From contig CM018695.1 in NCBI GenBank assembly GCA_009363875.1, positions 14,604,755 through 14,668,754 on the forward strand: a stretch of DNA of 64,000 nucleotides. The letters run 5' to 3'. The notes below the pieces were generated by a model, which ran no database searches, was not told the DNA's origin, and was given only the letters and a program-made list of their open reading frames with translations. The position numbers were made by a program, and so were the translations under genes. Positions 1 through 13,200 of the stretch are shown piece by piece. The number at the start of each line of letters is the position of its first letter. Position 1 is the first letter of the stretch. Origin of the DNA: Mikania micrantha. Taxonomy: Eukaryota > Streptophyta > Magnoliopsida > Asterales > Asteraceae.

Positions 1-1394
1 TGGATGGGTGTATGTGTGCTTGATGTTTATTAATGACAGGCAGTAGGAGATATATTTGCTTATCTATGTTAGGATCGTAGATTTTCACATACGGTGTGAA
101 AACTTTAGAGAGATTCACAAGTGGTGTGAAACTGTCAAAAGTTAGTAGGTTTTTAAATTGATGAATGAATCACATGTGATGCGATCATTAAATAGGTTGA
201 TTCACAAGTGGTCTATACTCCTAAATTGGTGAACTAAAGTTTAGTAAATCACAAGTGGTGTAATTGCTTAACTTTACAATCCGAGGAGTAATATGATGTT
301 TTTAGTCATTTGAGTGAAAATGACTCATTAGTAAATCATTTGTTGTTTATGCATAATAAAGATTTCAAAAAGTATTTGAGACTTGTTTAATATGTCCATT
401 AGGTGTTATGGAATGCATTTGGGGATAATACAATGGTTAGAATTGACCGTAAATGGTTTTGGCAGCCAAGCATGCGAAATTTGGTATTGTTGATCAGTAG
501 GCGAGTATGATAAGCCAAAGAAGCTATGTCGTACATCATTTCATACGCCGAGGGTTGGCATATCATACGCCAGGGTGGAGTATGATACGTTGTATGGTAC
601 ACCGTTAAATTCAAATCTCATATTTTTGACATTTTGAGTTAGGATTGATTCGAGGGTCAGTGGGATGAACCTACGTAGTTCTAACAAACTAACAGTGACT
701 TAAATATGGTGTTTTCCAGGTGAATGTAAAAGGTAAATGCAAAAGTGATCGGATATCTTGCTAGGCTCGTGATCGAACACACGTGTTGTATAAAACCTTT
801 AACTTCTGCACATGTGTAAATGTCATAGATGCATCTTTTGGGAGTTACATACTTACAATTTACTTTGTTTAATGTTTATGTTTGAGACAAAGTTGTTGGT
901 ATGTATCATGAACTTTGGTCATCAAGTACTTCTGATTTTGTGAACTTTTAGGTTTGTATACTTAGATTTCGAAATCAAGAGTTCTCGAAACTGAAAGTAT
1001 TCGGTCGAGTACTTTTAACTTCGAATACTTTGTCGGTTTTTTGCTTGATTTTATCAGTCTCTTGTCATTTTTGAGCCTTACATCTACACCCAACTGCAAA
1101 CATATTGGGTCATACATTCAACCATACACATTACGCACACATCATGAATGCTATCAGTTCTGTTTTCTCCACCAGAGGTGCACATACATCCCGGGTTTAT
1201 CAACCGTAACAACCCTATTTGAGTTCTCTTATTCACCTGTCCAAAACTGTTTTCCACTGTGTGTTTTATAGCACCACTCTGAATTGAGATTAGACGATTT
1301 GTTTGATCTTGCTCTTCTAAACAATCACGGGTACTTTTTTTTTTTTTTTGTCTAATTTGCAAGATTAGCCAAACTATATGATAATAGTCTACAA
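1..1394. other. Intergenic, no gene seen; short word repeats
   Basis: No coding region is supported here; the short open frames have no recognisable domain. Two repeat-like patches are visible. At about 90-260 the word tcacaagtggtgt recurs three to four times with changes. At about 500-605 words of the type gtatgata and catacgcc recur. The second patch resembles the word blocks inside the long LTRs at the right of the window, so this may be an eroded LTR, but no LTR ends or TSD were found. Confidence 0.4.
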
Positions 1395-1473
1395 CATACA
1401 TGTGACCGCTCTTACCTCTACCCGGTAGGCCCTTTTAAGACAACATAATCGTCGCCGTTCAAAAAAAAAAAGC
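1395..1473 (+). mobile_element. Short retroposed fragment with A-tail and TSD
   Basis: A 79-bp segment ends in an A-rich tail and is bracketed by the 9-bp repeat agtctacaa (1386-1394 and 1474-1482). An A-tail plus TSD is the signature of target-primed retrotransposition by LINE machinery, so this is probably a SINE or a 5'-truncated LINE end. It is too short to assign to a family, and the TSD could be chance. Confidence 0.4.
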
Positions 1474-2019
1474 AGTCTACAAAAGTTTGGGTATATATTA
1501 CAAGTCTAGTCCCTTGCAATTATAATGTTTCTTTCTCAAAACTTGTTGTATAGTGAATAACTTTCGATGAGTGCAATTGGTTGGTTACTATCATCCAATA
1601 GAAAAAGTTTGAGTCTTTCATAACCTTGCTTCATAACCATTTCTCTTTTAGAATAATTGTTCCGATAGATTCCTTGATGCACAAAAGGCTTGGTGGAGGA
1701 GTCGGTGATGGCAATGGAGGAGATTCTGGAACAGTCAATGATCGAGGAAACGAAAATGGCTCAAGAGCAAATGGTGGCATGTGGCGGAAATACTCGAGGA
1801 GCCACTGGTGGTTATCGATGAAGATGCACGCACGGTGAGTTTATAGCTTGTAAACCTGAAGACTTTCATAGTAATGAAGGAACAGATGGGAATTTAAGGT
1901 GGGTTAAAAAGTAGGAGAACATTGTAAACATCGAACACAGAAAGGCCATAGTTAAAAGGAGTTTCTTATTGAGTAATATCCTAAGAATGAAATTTAGAAA
2001 CAGGAACATGAAGGGTTTC

Positions 2020-2471
2020 ATGGTTGTAAAAATTGGCTTAGTCAGCCGATTATTCAGGGATTAATCGGTGGTCGGTCAAAGTAGGCACAAATCGGCCTAA
2101 TTGGTCAACCTTAAAAAATCGGTCAAAGTTCATTTTTCGGGTCTTTTAAACTCTTCAGCACAGATTATGGTGACATTTCAATTTCCAACGGCTTTTAAAC
2201 TGTTTAGATTCTAGCGAAAATTCAAGCGGCTTTTAAAATTTCAGTGATTTTCCTTGGGAGTCTTGCAAAATTTTGAAATTTTGGAGAGTTATATAACTAA
2301 ACACTTTTATAACTAAACACTTTTATAAAAATTATATAGAAAACTTGGTTATATATATAATTTTGAAAAATTACATATAAAATTCCGATCCGATTAATCA
2401 TGACTAATCCCCAATTAATATCTAGTCCCTACCTCACCGCACAACTAGCGCCTAGTGATTTCTATAACCAT
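2020..2471. mobile_element. MULE-like MITE
   Basis: The ends form an imperfect terminal inverted repeat: atggttgtaaaaattgg at the left and the complement of ttctataaccat at the right. The 9 bases outside each end, aagggtttc and gatggtttc, match at seven positions, as expected for a Mutator-type 9-bp TSD. The interior is AT-rich with words such as gattaatcgg, and no coding capacity is seen. The superfamily call rests only on TIR and TSD length. Confidence 0.5.
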
Positions 2472-2539
2472 GATGGTTTCTAAACCTATTTCTATACCTT
2501 TATCACATCTTAAGGGCTTATAAGCAATGTAAGTGATAC

Positions 2540-3490
2540 TTGTTTATTTACCAACATGGCTTTAAACGGCTTATATTTACTTGTACATATTATGCTTAAA
2601 GCCTCCTCCCAGTGGCTTCTTCATGACATCATCAGTTGCCTCAAAAGCGAATTTGCCATGACGGATTTGGGGCCACTTTATTTTTTAGGCATACGTGTCA
2701 CAAGTGACTCCCGAGGTTTATTTCTATCTCAATCCCAGTATACAAAGGATATTCTCCATCGAGCAAACATGACATTCTGCAAACCCTGCTCCATTCCAAT
2801 CAACATGACTACAAAATTAAGTGCAGACACCAAAGCCTTGCAGGTGCATTGTCATATTTGATTTTCACTCGACCGGATCTCTCGTATGCGGTTAAACAGG
2901 TGTGTTTGTTAATGCATGCTCCTTTAGAACCTCACCTTGCCTTCATGAAACGTATCCTCTGTTATTTACATGGAACCGCTATTTATGGCATTCGACTTGC
3001 ACTTTGCTCTCGTCACTCGTCACTCGCTTACAGCTTACTCTGATGTTGATTTGGGGGATGTCCTGATTCCAGACAATCTAATTCCAGCTATTGTGTATAT
3101 CTTGGTGACAACTTAATATCTTGGTCTTCAAAACAACAACCCACTCTCTCCCAATCCGGTACCAAAGGAGAATATCAAGGGGTTGCGAATGCAGTCGCCA
3201 AGGCATCATAGCTAAGCAATTTACTATTGGAGTTTCACATTCCACTTAGATGAGCCACGATGTCTATTGCGATAATGTTTCTACCATCTACCTGTCTGAG
3301 AACCCGATTCAGCACCAACAAACCAAGCATGTGGAGATCGACATCCCACTTTGTTCATTTGTTCAGGAAAAGGTATGGATTGGTCATGTTCGCTTGCTTC
3401 ATGTCCCATCAACTTTTTAATACACCAACATCTTCACCAAAGAACTCTTGCGCCAGGTTTTTCAGCCATTCCAAGCCAGATTGAGTGTAG
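2540..3490 (+). pseudogene. Decayed Copia pol fragment (RT C-terminus and RNase H)
   Basis: Conceptual translation in shifting frames gives the C-terminal part of a Ty1/copia reverse transcriptase (SEFAMTDLGPLYFLGI, then TRPDLSYAVKQV) followed by the RNase H region (SWSSKQQPTLSQSGTKGEYQ and KHVEIDIP). At least two frameshifts and several stops interrupt it, and the catalytic Tyr-x-Asp-Asp box at the left end is not preserved. No LTRs, gag or integrase are visible, so it is a truncated relic on the plus strand, upstream of nothing and unable to function. Assignment to Copia is secure; lineage is not determined. Confidence 0.8.
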
Positions 3491-3928
3491 GTCCTCACCA
3501 TGCTCAAATGCGCTGACGTATTAGTATAATATATTATTAATTGTATATAGCTATAATTGGATTCTGTAATTATAGTGGAATGTGTGATAATAGTGAGGTT
3601 TGTTAGGCCAACATTACAGAGAAAAATTAAATAAACAAAAAAGCTGTCAAATGTCAAAGGGGCGGGTCGGGTAAATGCTACGCTGAAAAAGGGTTACAAA
3701 AACTATGCCAACATTACATAAATAATTTATGTTTTTTAAAAGCATTTATGATGTAAAATGTCATTACATATAATTGTGCTACTTTAAACGTTAGGCTATG
3801 CTTTATACCTTGACCCATTTGATGCATTAAAGATAACTTACAACTAAAAGCGACCCGTTCGAAAGTAAATGGATTAAACAGTAACATGTTATAAAATGTT
3901 AAAGCATATTTACCTGTAACAAAGCAGT
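3491..3928. other. Intergenic between Copia relic and PRT1 3' end
   Basis: AT-rich sequence of 438 bp lying just beyond the PRT1 stop codon. It should include the PRT1 3' UTR and polyadenylation region. No gene or repeat end is recognised. Confidence 0.4.
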
Positions 3929-4279
3929 TTAATTGCCACTTTGACCTTCTCTTGAATCAATTACAGACTCAGTTGGAACATCACCACTGCCGCCACCACT
4001 ATCATCACCGTCAAGAGGAGAAGATGCAAATTGTGGAGTTTCATTAAACGAATTCCGAGCAGCAGCAGAGACAACTGCCAGCTGTCCACTTAACAATCTA
4101 TATATAACATCCCGGTTTATGACTGCGTTGACCAATTCAAGCTGGTGTTGTGAGGTATGTTTCTGATTAAACCTTCCAGGAAGCTTTGTACCTGTTTTAT
4201 GGCAATCTCCACAAATATCATAACCCCTTTTTTCCTTGCAATCTTTACAGTGATATCTTTCTCCAATAATCGGACACAT
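3929..4279 (-). CDS. PRT1: PRT1 exon 7 (ZZ finger, C-terminus, stop)
   Basis: The last exon follows ttttcacag. It encodes CKDC, YDICGDC and the His pair of the ZZ finger, then an acidic Ser/Gly-rich tail typical of the family C-terminus. An ATG at its first codon could mislead a gene caller into a 116-residue stand-alone gene; the upstream splice to exon 6 is in frame and restores the zinc ligands. Confidence 0.9.
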   Translation of the reverse strand: MCPIIGERYHCKDCKEKRGYDICGDCHKTGTKLPGRFNQKHTSQHQLELVNAVINRDVIYRLLSGQLAVVSAAARNSFNETPQFASSPLDGDDSGGGSGDVPTESVIDSREGQSGN

Positions 4280-7200
4280 CTGTGAAAAATTAAATTATTC
4301 AGTTCAAGTACTGATGTATTAATTTTAATTAATAGAAGGTGAATTTTTTATAAATTTTTGTTAGACAATTGGCTCAAAGAACAAATCAGAAACACTAATT
4401 TCAAGCTGCCATATTGTTACAATATGAAAAACAAGAAAAGAAAATTGATACAATAATAATAGAGAAGATTAAGCCTATTTATAGCTAGAAACTTTACCTC
4501 TAAGATAATGTAAACAAGGAAAACATAACCTAAACTAGGAAACTATCAGCTGGTAATTACCAGCTGTAATCCTATGAAAATCACAATTGTATATCTTAAA
4601 GCTCTTTTATTTTATAGCAAAAAAACAACTTAACCTAACAAAACATGATTAAACCCATCATTCACCCCTTAATCATGGTTTGTGTACTTTCCTCTTCACA
4701 ACAATGTTAGTTCGTCATCTTCACACCGTGTCCCCACTTTGGATATTCATACACAAAGTGTCCAAGCTCACCGCACTTGAAACATCTAACGTGGCTCTTA
4801 TCCCGTTGGAACCGTTAACCATCTTGACTTTTCCCGGACCCACGGTCTCTTCCTCGGCCACGCCCAAAGTCATCCCGATTTGAACTTCCATAACCACAAT
4901 GCTTACAACCGTGCTTTTTCTTCTTTTCACTTTTAGAAAACATCAACCTCCTATGAATTTCTTAATCTTTGTTGGGTCCCTTGACACATTCCTCATATGC
5001 CTTCAACCTTCCAACGGCTTCATCAAATGGCATAGTGCCCAACTCAAAACATTGCTCTATGGAGGCTACAATTTGGAGGAACGATTTAGGCAAATAATCA
5101 AGCAAACGTCTCATCAATACCTTCTCCTCTAGGTCTAATCCAAGACTCCTGGATTTTGAAGCAAGCCTTCTTAGTTTGCTTGCAAAATCATCTACCGTGT
5201 CATTCTCCTCATGTGTAGGCTTTCGAGCTCTTTCCTCAATGTTTGAAGCCTAGCTGTTCGGACTCAATCAACCCGTGTTTTCAGCCCCTCCCAAACTTGT
5301 TTTTCAACGGTATAAGTTGCCATTTGTAACACAAGTTCTTCCGGAATGGCTTGAATCAAGAAAGCAAGAGCCATATTTGATTTCTTAGGATCAACAGCAG
5401 CACCACCTGTTGGTTCAATAGCCTCCAATATGCCATAAGCGTCCATAATCGTCTTCAATTTTAATAGCCCACACTGGGTAGTTTGTAGACGTCAAAACCG
5501 GACACTAATATGACATAGAACCACCTTCTTTTGCTAGTACCATTGCCATCTTCTTGTTTAGATAACATTAATCATACACCAGACCTTTTCCTGCTCCTGA
5601 CCACCGAACAAAGAAAAACAAAGCCTGCTACCCCACTGCCTCTACTGTTTTTTTTTCAGCTGCTAAGAGAGACTGGATTTAAAGCTTCATGCTTAATGAA
5701 TCAGACCAGTTATCTTTTACCGCAAATCTGATCAAAACATTCTGCCAAAAAGAACCTGTTGGGTCTTATCCTTGGCAAGGAATGAAGGGTTTGGATACCA
5801 TAATCAAGAATCAAGGAATACGAAAACTGTTAAAATAAATATGATCAGTCGCTGATCAGAATTTAACCTCCTTTGATTGTGATACACTACTGCTTGAAAC
5901 TTTTCAGAAAACAGTGCATTGACTTCCTCACAGGCCTGATTCTTCAGTGCTCTGATACCAATTGTTAGACAATTGGCTCAAAGAACAAATCAGAATCACT
6001 AATTTCAAGCTGCCATATTGTTACATTATGAAAAACAAGAAGAGAAAACTAGTATAATAATAATAGAGAAGATTAAGCCTATTTATAGCTAGAAACTTTA
6101 CCTCTAAGATAATGTAAACAAGAAAAACATAACCTAAACTGGGAAACTACCTGCTGGTTGCCTGGTAATTACCAGCTGTAATCCTATGAAAACACAGTTG
6201 TATATCTTACAGCTCTTTTCTTTTAATAGTAAAAAACAACTTAACCTAACAAAACATGATTAAACCCATCAATTTTAAGCTATGTTGGTAATGTTAATGA
6301 TTTTCTGTTCCTGTGTGTTGACCATTTATGTTATATATTAGTTTGGATCAAAGGTGGTTACTTTATATTGGTAGTTAATCAATTTTAACATTAATTATAA
6401 TTGATAATACATAACAATATCTGCAACCATTATGTGTCAGTTTCTATGTTCTCAATTGACCAAAGAGAGGTTGAAAGTTGGCCAAAAGTATGCCAATTCA
6501 TGCAATCTTAATATTATTATCCTAATTAGATTTTAAATCATTATTAATAGATTAAATTTAAAATTTCATTGTAAAATAGAGAAAAATTGTTTAAATACCT
6601 ACCCTACTCACCCAAACAAATCGAAAGGTTGATCATGTTGAAAGTAGCCAAAATCTACTGTAAAATGGTGAGCAAGCTTTTGTATATCAACCCAATCCAG
6701 TCCAATCTGTTTCAACCCAAACGCTTTAACCTGTTACCCAACCCATCCAAATGGGTTAAATGATTGATAAGGTTTAGCGTCACAAAGGTCTTTTGTAAAT
6801 GGAGAACAAGTGTTTGCACGTCCACCCAACTCAGCCTGTTCAACCCAAAATTATATAACCCCTGACCCAATCCACCTGAACAGGTCAATTGGTTGACCAC
6901 GTTTAAAGTCGTTAAAAGATACCTTCTTAATAATATTATTATTCTAATAATCATATTTTCTTTATCATGATTAAGATAAAACTTTATTGAGAAATGGACA
7001 AAATGTGTTTGCATGTCAAACCAACCAAAGCCCAGTCGTTTCAACCCAATAAGCTTGAAACCGTTACCCAATCTACTCAGGCAGACCAAATGATTGATCA
7101 GGTTGAAAGTTGCCCAAAGTCTATTCTTAATGAACACGAATACATGATCTCATAAATCCTTTCTCATTCTTAAGATTATTATTGTAGTAACATTTTTTAA

Positions 7201-10200
7201 CCATCATTAAGGCATTATGTATATAAATTTATTAGAAAAAAGGACAAAAGTGTTAGTATGTCAACACAACCCAATTCAATCCAAAATACTTCACCTGTAC
7301 CCAACCCAGCAGAATCACCAATCTTGCCACCACTAATATTCTCCTAAAAATCTTAAAATCCTCACTTTTTAGTAACAAGAACTAGTATCAAGGCACAATG
7401 GCATTAAAGCATAAAAAGGAAATAAACTTACCCCACACATATCACAACCAATCCCTGGATGAAATTTTGAGCCATGAACAGTCCACCATTGAAGAAAATT
7501 TTCTGCAGGTGGATATGGGAACTTGCAACCTTGCTCATCAGCTTTTGATCAATCCAAAGAAAACATTTGCAAACTTACATCACTACTTGAAAGTTCAATG
7601 AACGGAAATTACACAAAAAGGTAACTAACTTATGTCAAATTTCAATTTCATGTAACCTACTTTGCATGATAAAAAAAGATCAAAATTTCAATCTATGGTA
7701 ATCCCCAGTTTTGGCAGAAGGTAGTAAACTTTCAAATTTCTTCACAATGAGAGCATTCACAGCAGGTACACCATCCCTAATCCCTATAATTTAACTAAAA
7801 ATTACTATTTCATAAATTTAAACCACTTATAAAAACCTCCCACATCTCATTCTTCATATCTATCCCTATTTCAATTAAATAATACTTCATTCATTTTTCA
7901 TCATTTTTTCTCTTTCTTCCACACTAAATCACTTACAGAAAATATGAGGTTTGATAAATAGTGGAATTCCAAATACAGAGTTTTATTGTAGCTTGCTTAT
8001 AATATTTGCCTATTTGGAGATGGGAATGGAGATGGAGAACCTGATTTTGAAAAGAAAGCACATAATATTTGTGATTTCTCTTAAATTTTGGGGATGGAGA
8101 TGTGTTTGGGGAACTAATACCGATAGTTATCTATCAAATCAGCAATTTTACATGTTAACTTTTAGGATTCACCTCTAATCAAAAACTTTGAAAGTTACTG
8201 AAGATTCTTTTGAGCTTACGGGTTTCTTCTCAACAAAAAAAAAAAAAAATACTTAAGTGAGACACAAATTTGATCAAAGTTGGTTCCTTTTTATTGTATT
8301 AGCCATTCAAAAATAAGTGAGATATATGCCCTTTAAACCACAACCTAGAAAAAGAATGCAACCAAATTATATGGCTTCAAAACCATGAAAACTCACTTTT
8401 GAACATATTTCTATTTTGGATTTGCTCTTGGAAGACTTCTGCTTTTCTAAGTGCATATTCAGAAGAAAATTGTTCCACCAGTGCATAATCAAGTGGCTTA
8501 CAAACTTTTGGAAATCCACTTGGATGTCGAGATTGACAAATTTGACACATAATCACACCATCTTCTGGGACAATGATGCATGCCTCACAATAGACTAATT
8601 CAGAAAGGGAAAGAAAACTTTAAATAAGCATATATCCTATCAAATTATAGATAAACAAACATCATTCATCCTTAAAAAGACATCAATAAAAAGTGGAGCC
8701 TAAGATCACCTAAGCTCAAGCTCGGCTCATTTAGCTTAACAGAGTTTATACTAGAGCTTGGCTTGTTTAGGGCTCTATTTCTAAAGCTCGAGCTTGGCTC
8801 TTGAATCGTTTTAGTACTAGCTCAATCTTGGGCTCGGCCCGATTCATTTATTATTTATTAAATATTTAACTATTTTATTTATATACATTAATAATAATAC
8901 TACACATAGTTATAACAATATTTTTGTATAAAAAAATATACTTTTTTTAATTACCTTTGATTATAATTCTGTATAATACAATTATTATGAAAATATATGT
9001 TTAGCATATGAAACAAAACATTTATAAATAATAGGCTCTATATATGAAACTCAAACTCAAGCTTGTTTAAGCTCCAACTTGATTTGAGCTTTTAGTTAGC
9101 CACTCTTGAGTAGCTTATGAACGGCTCGATCCTTAACACCCTATACATAAGAAAAACCAATGTGATGATAGTAAGCATACCATGCCCACAATTAAGAACA
9201 ACAGGCTGAAATAGCAATTGCTTGCAAGCAGAACAAAGAGCATCAGCAACTGTTACCTGCTTGCAATTTTCACCAGAACTCCCATCATTTGATTTATTTT
9301 CATCATACGGTGCAAAGCAAAACAGGCCTTGTTGTTTATCATCTATACCGTATAGACAAAGAACTTAAATACAAATTTCATGAAACCGCTAAAAAAGGAT
9401 AAGTTAAGTTGCTTCTATTTCTTATCTATATAAATACATTAATCATTGGTTGAATGTTCGATGTTTACCAAGTGTTTGTTTTTCCCTTATGCCATACGAA
9501 ATTGGATACATTTTATTGAGAAAAATGTCTAGCATCAGACAAATGGCTGGAAAATGACGATAAGGATGCCTGCATAGCGGACAATGAGATTGACCTCTCT
9601 TATCCATGGATTTGTGGCAGCACCAGAAGCATGTGACATGGCCACAAACTGCAAAAAAATAAAATAATAATAACAAAGAAATCAAGAACAGTGCCACTTT
9701 AAATGATAAAGATACTACCGAATGGCACAATTGATGGAAGAACAACAATTTTGATAGCATTTCCTACCTAAAACAACAGGTTTGTATAGAAGGTCTCTGC
9801 AACAAGAAAGCAACGGTTTAATTCAAAAACATCATCACCAATTATACAATTAAGAAGAAACAAAATTTTACAATCAATTGATATACACACACACGCACAA
9901 CTATGGAAGTAACAGAATAAATCCATCAACTGAATTTACCTAGCATCACTATTACACTATAATTGAAATTTGTAGATTACAATCATCAAATTATTGGCTC
10001 ATCTAATGATATACCAATCTTCATCACACCATCATCATCGTACTCAGTATATCACACTATTAACAAAGTTAAGGTAGGGCTTGAGGAGGGTAAGATGTAA
10101 ATGTTGTAAGTTGGTACCAGAACAATGAAAGCAAATCAACAAGAACAAACTCAGATTATTGGAAATCCTTCTCCAAAGTTTTTATTGATTGAATCGTATC

Positions 10201-13200
10201 TCTTCCATCATTGATCGACCCAATTTATAAACTCTTAATTTCTAGATAACTCTTCCTAGAGAATAGGAAATTTAATCCTGATCCTTTAGGTTAATCCCTA
10301 TTAACTTGGATCCATGCTAATCTCATCAGCCGATCCAAATTACATATGATAACTAAGACCATCTAATTATCACATATAACTAAACAAGACAGAAACAAAA
10401 GACTAATTACAATAATAGTCCCTGACTATTTTATCAAGATTAGACATCATTCTCCCCCCTAATCTTGATTTTGAATTTGTCTTCTAAGTCTTGATTCCTT
10501 TGATTTCTTCCACTCCCAACAATCTTCTCATCTCTTCAAATCTTACCTTTCCACACACATGTTCAACCTTTATCATCTCGGCTTCAACACACTCACGAAT
10601 ATAGTGAAACTTCGTGCTAATATGTTTACTCCTGCCATGAAAGACAGGATTTTTAATTAGTGCTATTGCTGACTTGTTGTCAACTTGGATCAGCACCTTC
10701 TATTCGGCCATTCCTGTTACTTCAGCCAATAATCCCCTCAACCACACAGCTTGACAGGCAGCCGAGTTGGCTGCCATAAACTCTGCTTCACAGGATGAAA
10801 GTGCCACTGTTGGTTGTTTATGAGAAAGCCATGTGATTGGCTTATCATTGAAATAGAACACCACACCAGTAGTTCCCTTCCCATCTTCTTGGTCTGTTGA
10901 ATAGTTGTTGTCGCTATATCCCATCAATGCATTCTTCCTTCGCTTGAATAATGAATACCCATCTTGGTAGTCCCTTTTATATACCTTAGGATGTGTTTTA
11001 CAGCTTGCTGGTGTGTTACACTTGGGTCTTGCATGTACCGGCTTGCATATCCCACGGCATAAAGTAGATCCGGCCGAGTATGGGTCAAATACCGAAGACA
11101 CCCGATAATTTTTCTATACTCAGTTGCATCCACCTTCTTTGTTCCATCTTCTTTTGTCATCTTCAATCCTGGTTCCATTGGAATCTTTGTAGGATTACAG
11201 TCCTCCATCCCCACCATCTTCAATATTTTCTTCGCATAGTTAGATCAAGTAATCTTTATACCACTATCATCTTGTATTACTTCCAACCCTAGGTAATAGG
11301 ATAGTGGTCCAAGATCGCTCATCTCGAATTGCTGCTTCATTTGGTCTTTGAACAGGTTGATATCCCCAAGATTGGTTCCAGTTACCAGTAAATCATCCAC
11401 ATAGATGACCACTATTGTGATGCCATGTCTTGTATGCTTCACGTACACAGCTTGTTCAAGCTTGCACCTTTTGAACTTGTATTCTTTCATAGCTCCAGCC
11501 AGCTTCATATTCCACGCCCTAGGGGCCTGCTTCAAGCCATAAAGCGCCTTAATCAACTTGTATACTTTCTGCTCTTGCCCCTTTCTTTCGAAGCCTTCTG
11601 GCTGCCTTACGAACACCTCCTCATTCAATTCCCCATGCAAGAAGGCTGTCTTTACATCTAGATGATGTACAGGCCAGCCATTCTGAGCTGACAAAGCAAG
11701 CACCAATCTGACCGTTTCCAGTCTTGCCACAGGCGCGAACACTTCTTCATAATCCACCCCTTGCTGTTGAATGTAGCCTTTGGCTACAAGTCGAGCTTTG
11801 TGCTTTGTAATCTGATCCTTTGCATCTCTTTTGATCTTATAAACCCACTTCAGCCCTATGGGTCTCTGACCAGCTGGCAGATAAGTCAGCTTCCACGTTT
11901 TATTCTTTTCTATGGAGGCTATTTCACTGCGCATAGCTTCGTCCCACTCCTTTTGTCCAACTGCCTCAGAAAAGTTCACTGGTTCACCTTCAGTGAGAAG
12001 AAGCTCGTACACTTCATTTAAGTTTCTGAATCCTTGCACTGGAGTGTCATCAAAAGTCTGTTCCGGAGCTTTTGCAGGGTCCGACATGTTGCTGATCAGG
12101 GGTGTCCCTTGAAACAATGGTCCTCTACCTTGAACCTTGGATCTTGGGCTGCTGAAAATAGATACTGGGGATTCTCCTCCTGCTCTTTGCCCGTCGCTTC
12201 TAGGAGTGTAATTGTGTTCGTTTACTTTTGGGCTTGATGGGCCTGCTTCTGCTTCATTTTCTATTTGTGGATCCGAATGTATTACAAACTCTTTTTCCCC
12301 GTCTTGATCCAAATGTTGGTGATGTTGCCATTCCCATTTGCGAGCCTCATCGAAAATTACATCCCTGCTGATGACTATCTTCTTGTTGTTGACATCATAC
12401 ATCCGGTAGGCTTTAGTGCCTGGTTCGATCCCCAGATGAACCATCGGGTTGCTGCGGTAGTCGAGCTTCTTCAGCAGGTTGGTAGGTACTTTCACGTGCC
12501 CTACACAACCGAATACCTGGAGATGGTCAAGCTTTGGCTTTCTTCCCTTTAAAGCTTCGTAGGGAGTCTTATCCTTTAGGCCTCTGGTAGGTACTCGATT
12601 CAAGATGTGAACAGCATGTCTCACGGCTTCGGCCCACAGGTCTTGTGGCATGCTCATGGCACTTAGCATGCTTCATGTGGCATTTAGAATGGTCTGGTTT
12701 CCCCTTTCAACCACTCCGTTCTGTTGTGGCGTGTAGGGGGCAGTGAGCTGCCTTGAGATCCCCTCCTCTTCGCAGTATTGTTTGAACTCCGTGGAGTTAA
12801 ACTCTCCCCCCTATCCGTTCTTAGAACCTTTATATTCCTTCCATACCGGTTCTCGGCTGTAACTTTAAACTCCTTGAATCTTTCCAGGGCTTCACTTTTT
12901 GTTTTGATCAGGAATACCCACATGAACCTGCTATGATCATCAACAATCAGAAAGTAGTACCTGTTTCCCGCAGCCGTGGTTGGAGTTAAGGGCCCACATA
13001 GGTCGCCATACACCTGCATGAGTGGTGCTTCAACTCTGAAGGTTGTTTGATCAGGAAAGGGCTGTCGTGCGTGCTTACCGGCCTGGCATGCTTCACACAA
13101 ACGAGTTGGGTGATCGAGTGGAGGTATTCCTTCAGCGAGATTACGTGTACTCAGGTTCTTGATGGTATCAAAACCAACATGTCCAAGGCGGGCGGGCCAC

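Larger units (their letters stand above)
4359..6271 (-). mobile_element. Deleted (gag-only) Copia element in PRT1 intron 6
   Basis: Two LTRs of about 300 bp (4359-4660, 5963-6271), both starting tgttagacaattggctc and ending acccatca, flank 1.3 kb of internal DNA. The 5-bp TSD atttt is present on both sides. A primer-binding site matching initiator tRNA-Met (tggtatcagagc, complement at 5949-5960) abuts the right LTR and a purine tract abuts the left LTR, so the element points left. Internally only a broken gag remains, with no pol. It cannot move by itself and could have been mobilised in trans. Confidence 0.88.

Noticed and set aside
4721..4930. Stand-alone zinc-knuckle gene
   Set aside because: It lies between LTRs with a shared TSD, beside other broken gag pieces; the last Cys of the knuckle is gone.
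6712..7137. 141-codon minus-strand open frame
   Set aside because: It runs through the tandem repeat in PRT1 intron 6; the peptide repeats itself (HLVCLSRLGNGFKLIGL and HLTHLDGLGNRLKRLG) and has no domain.
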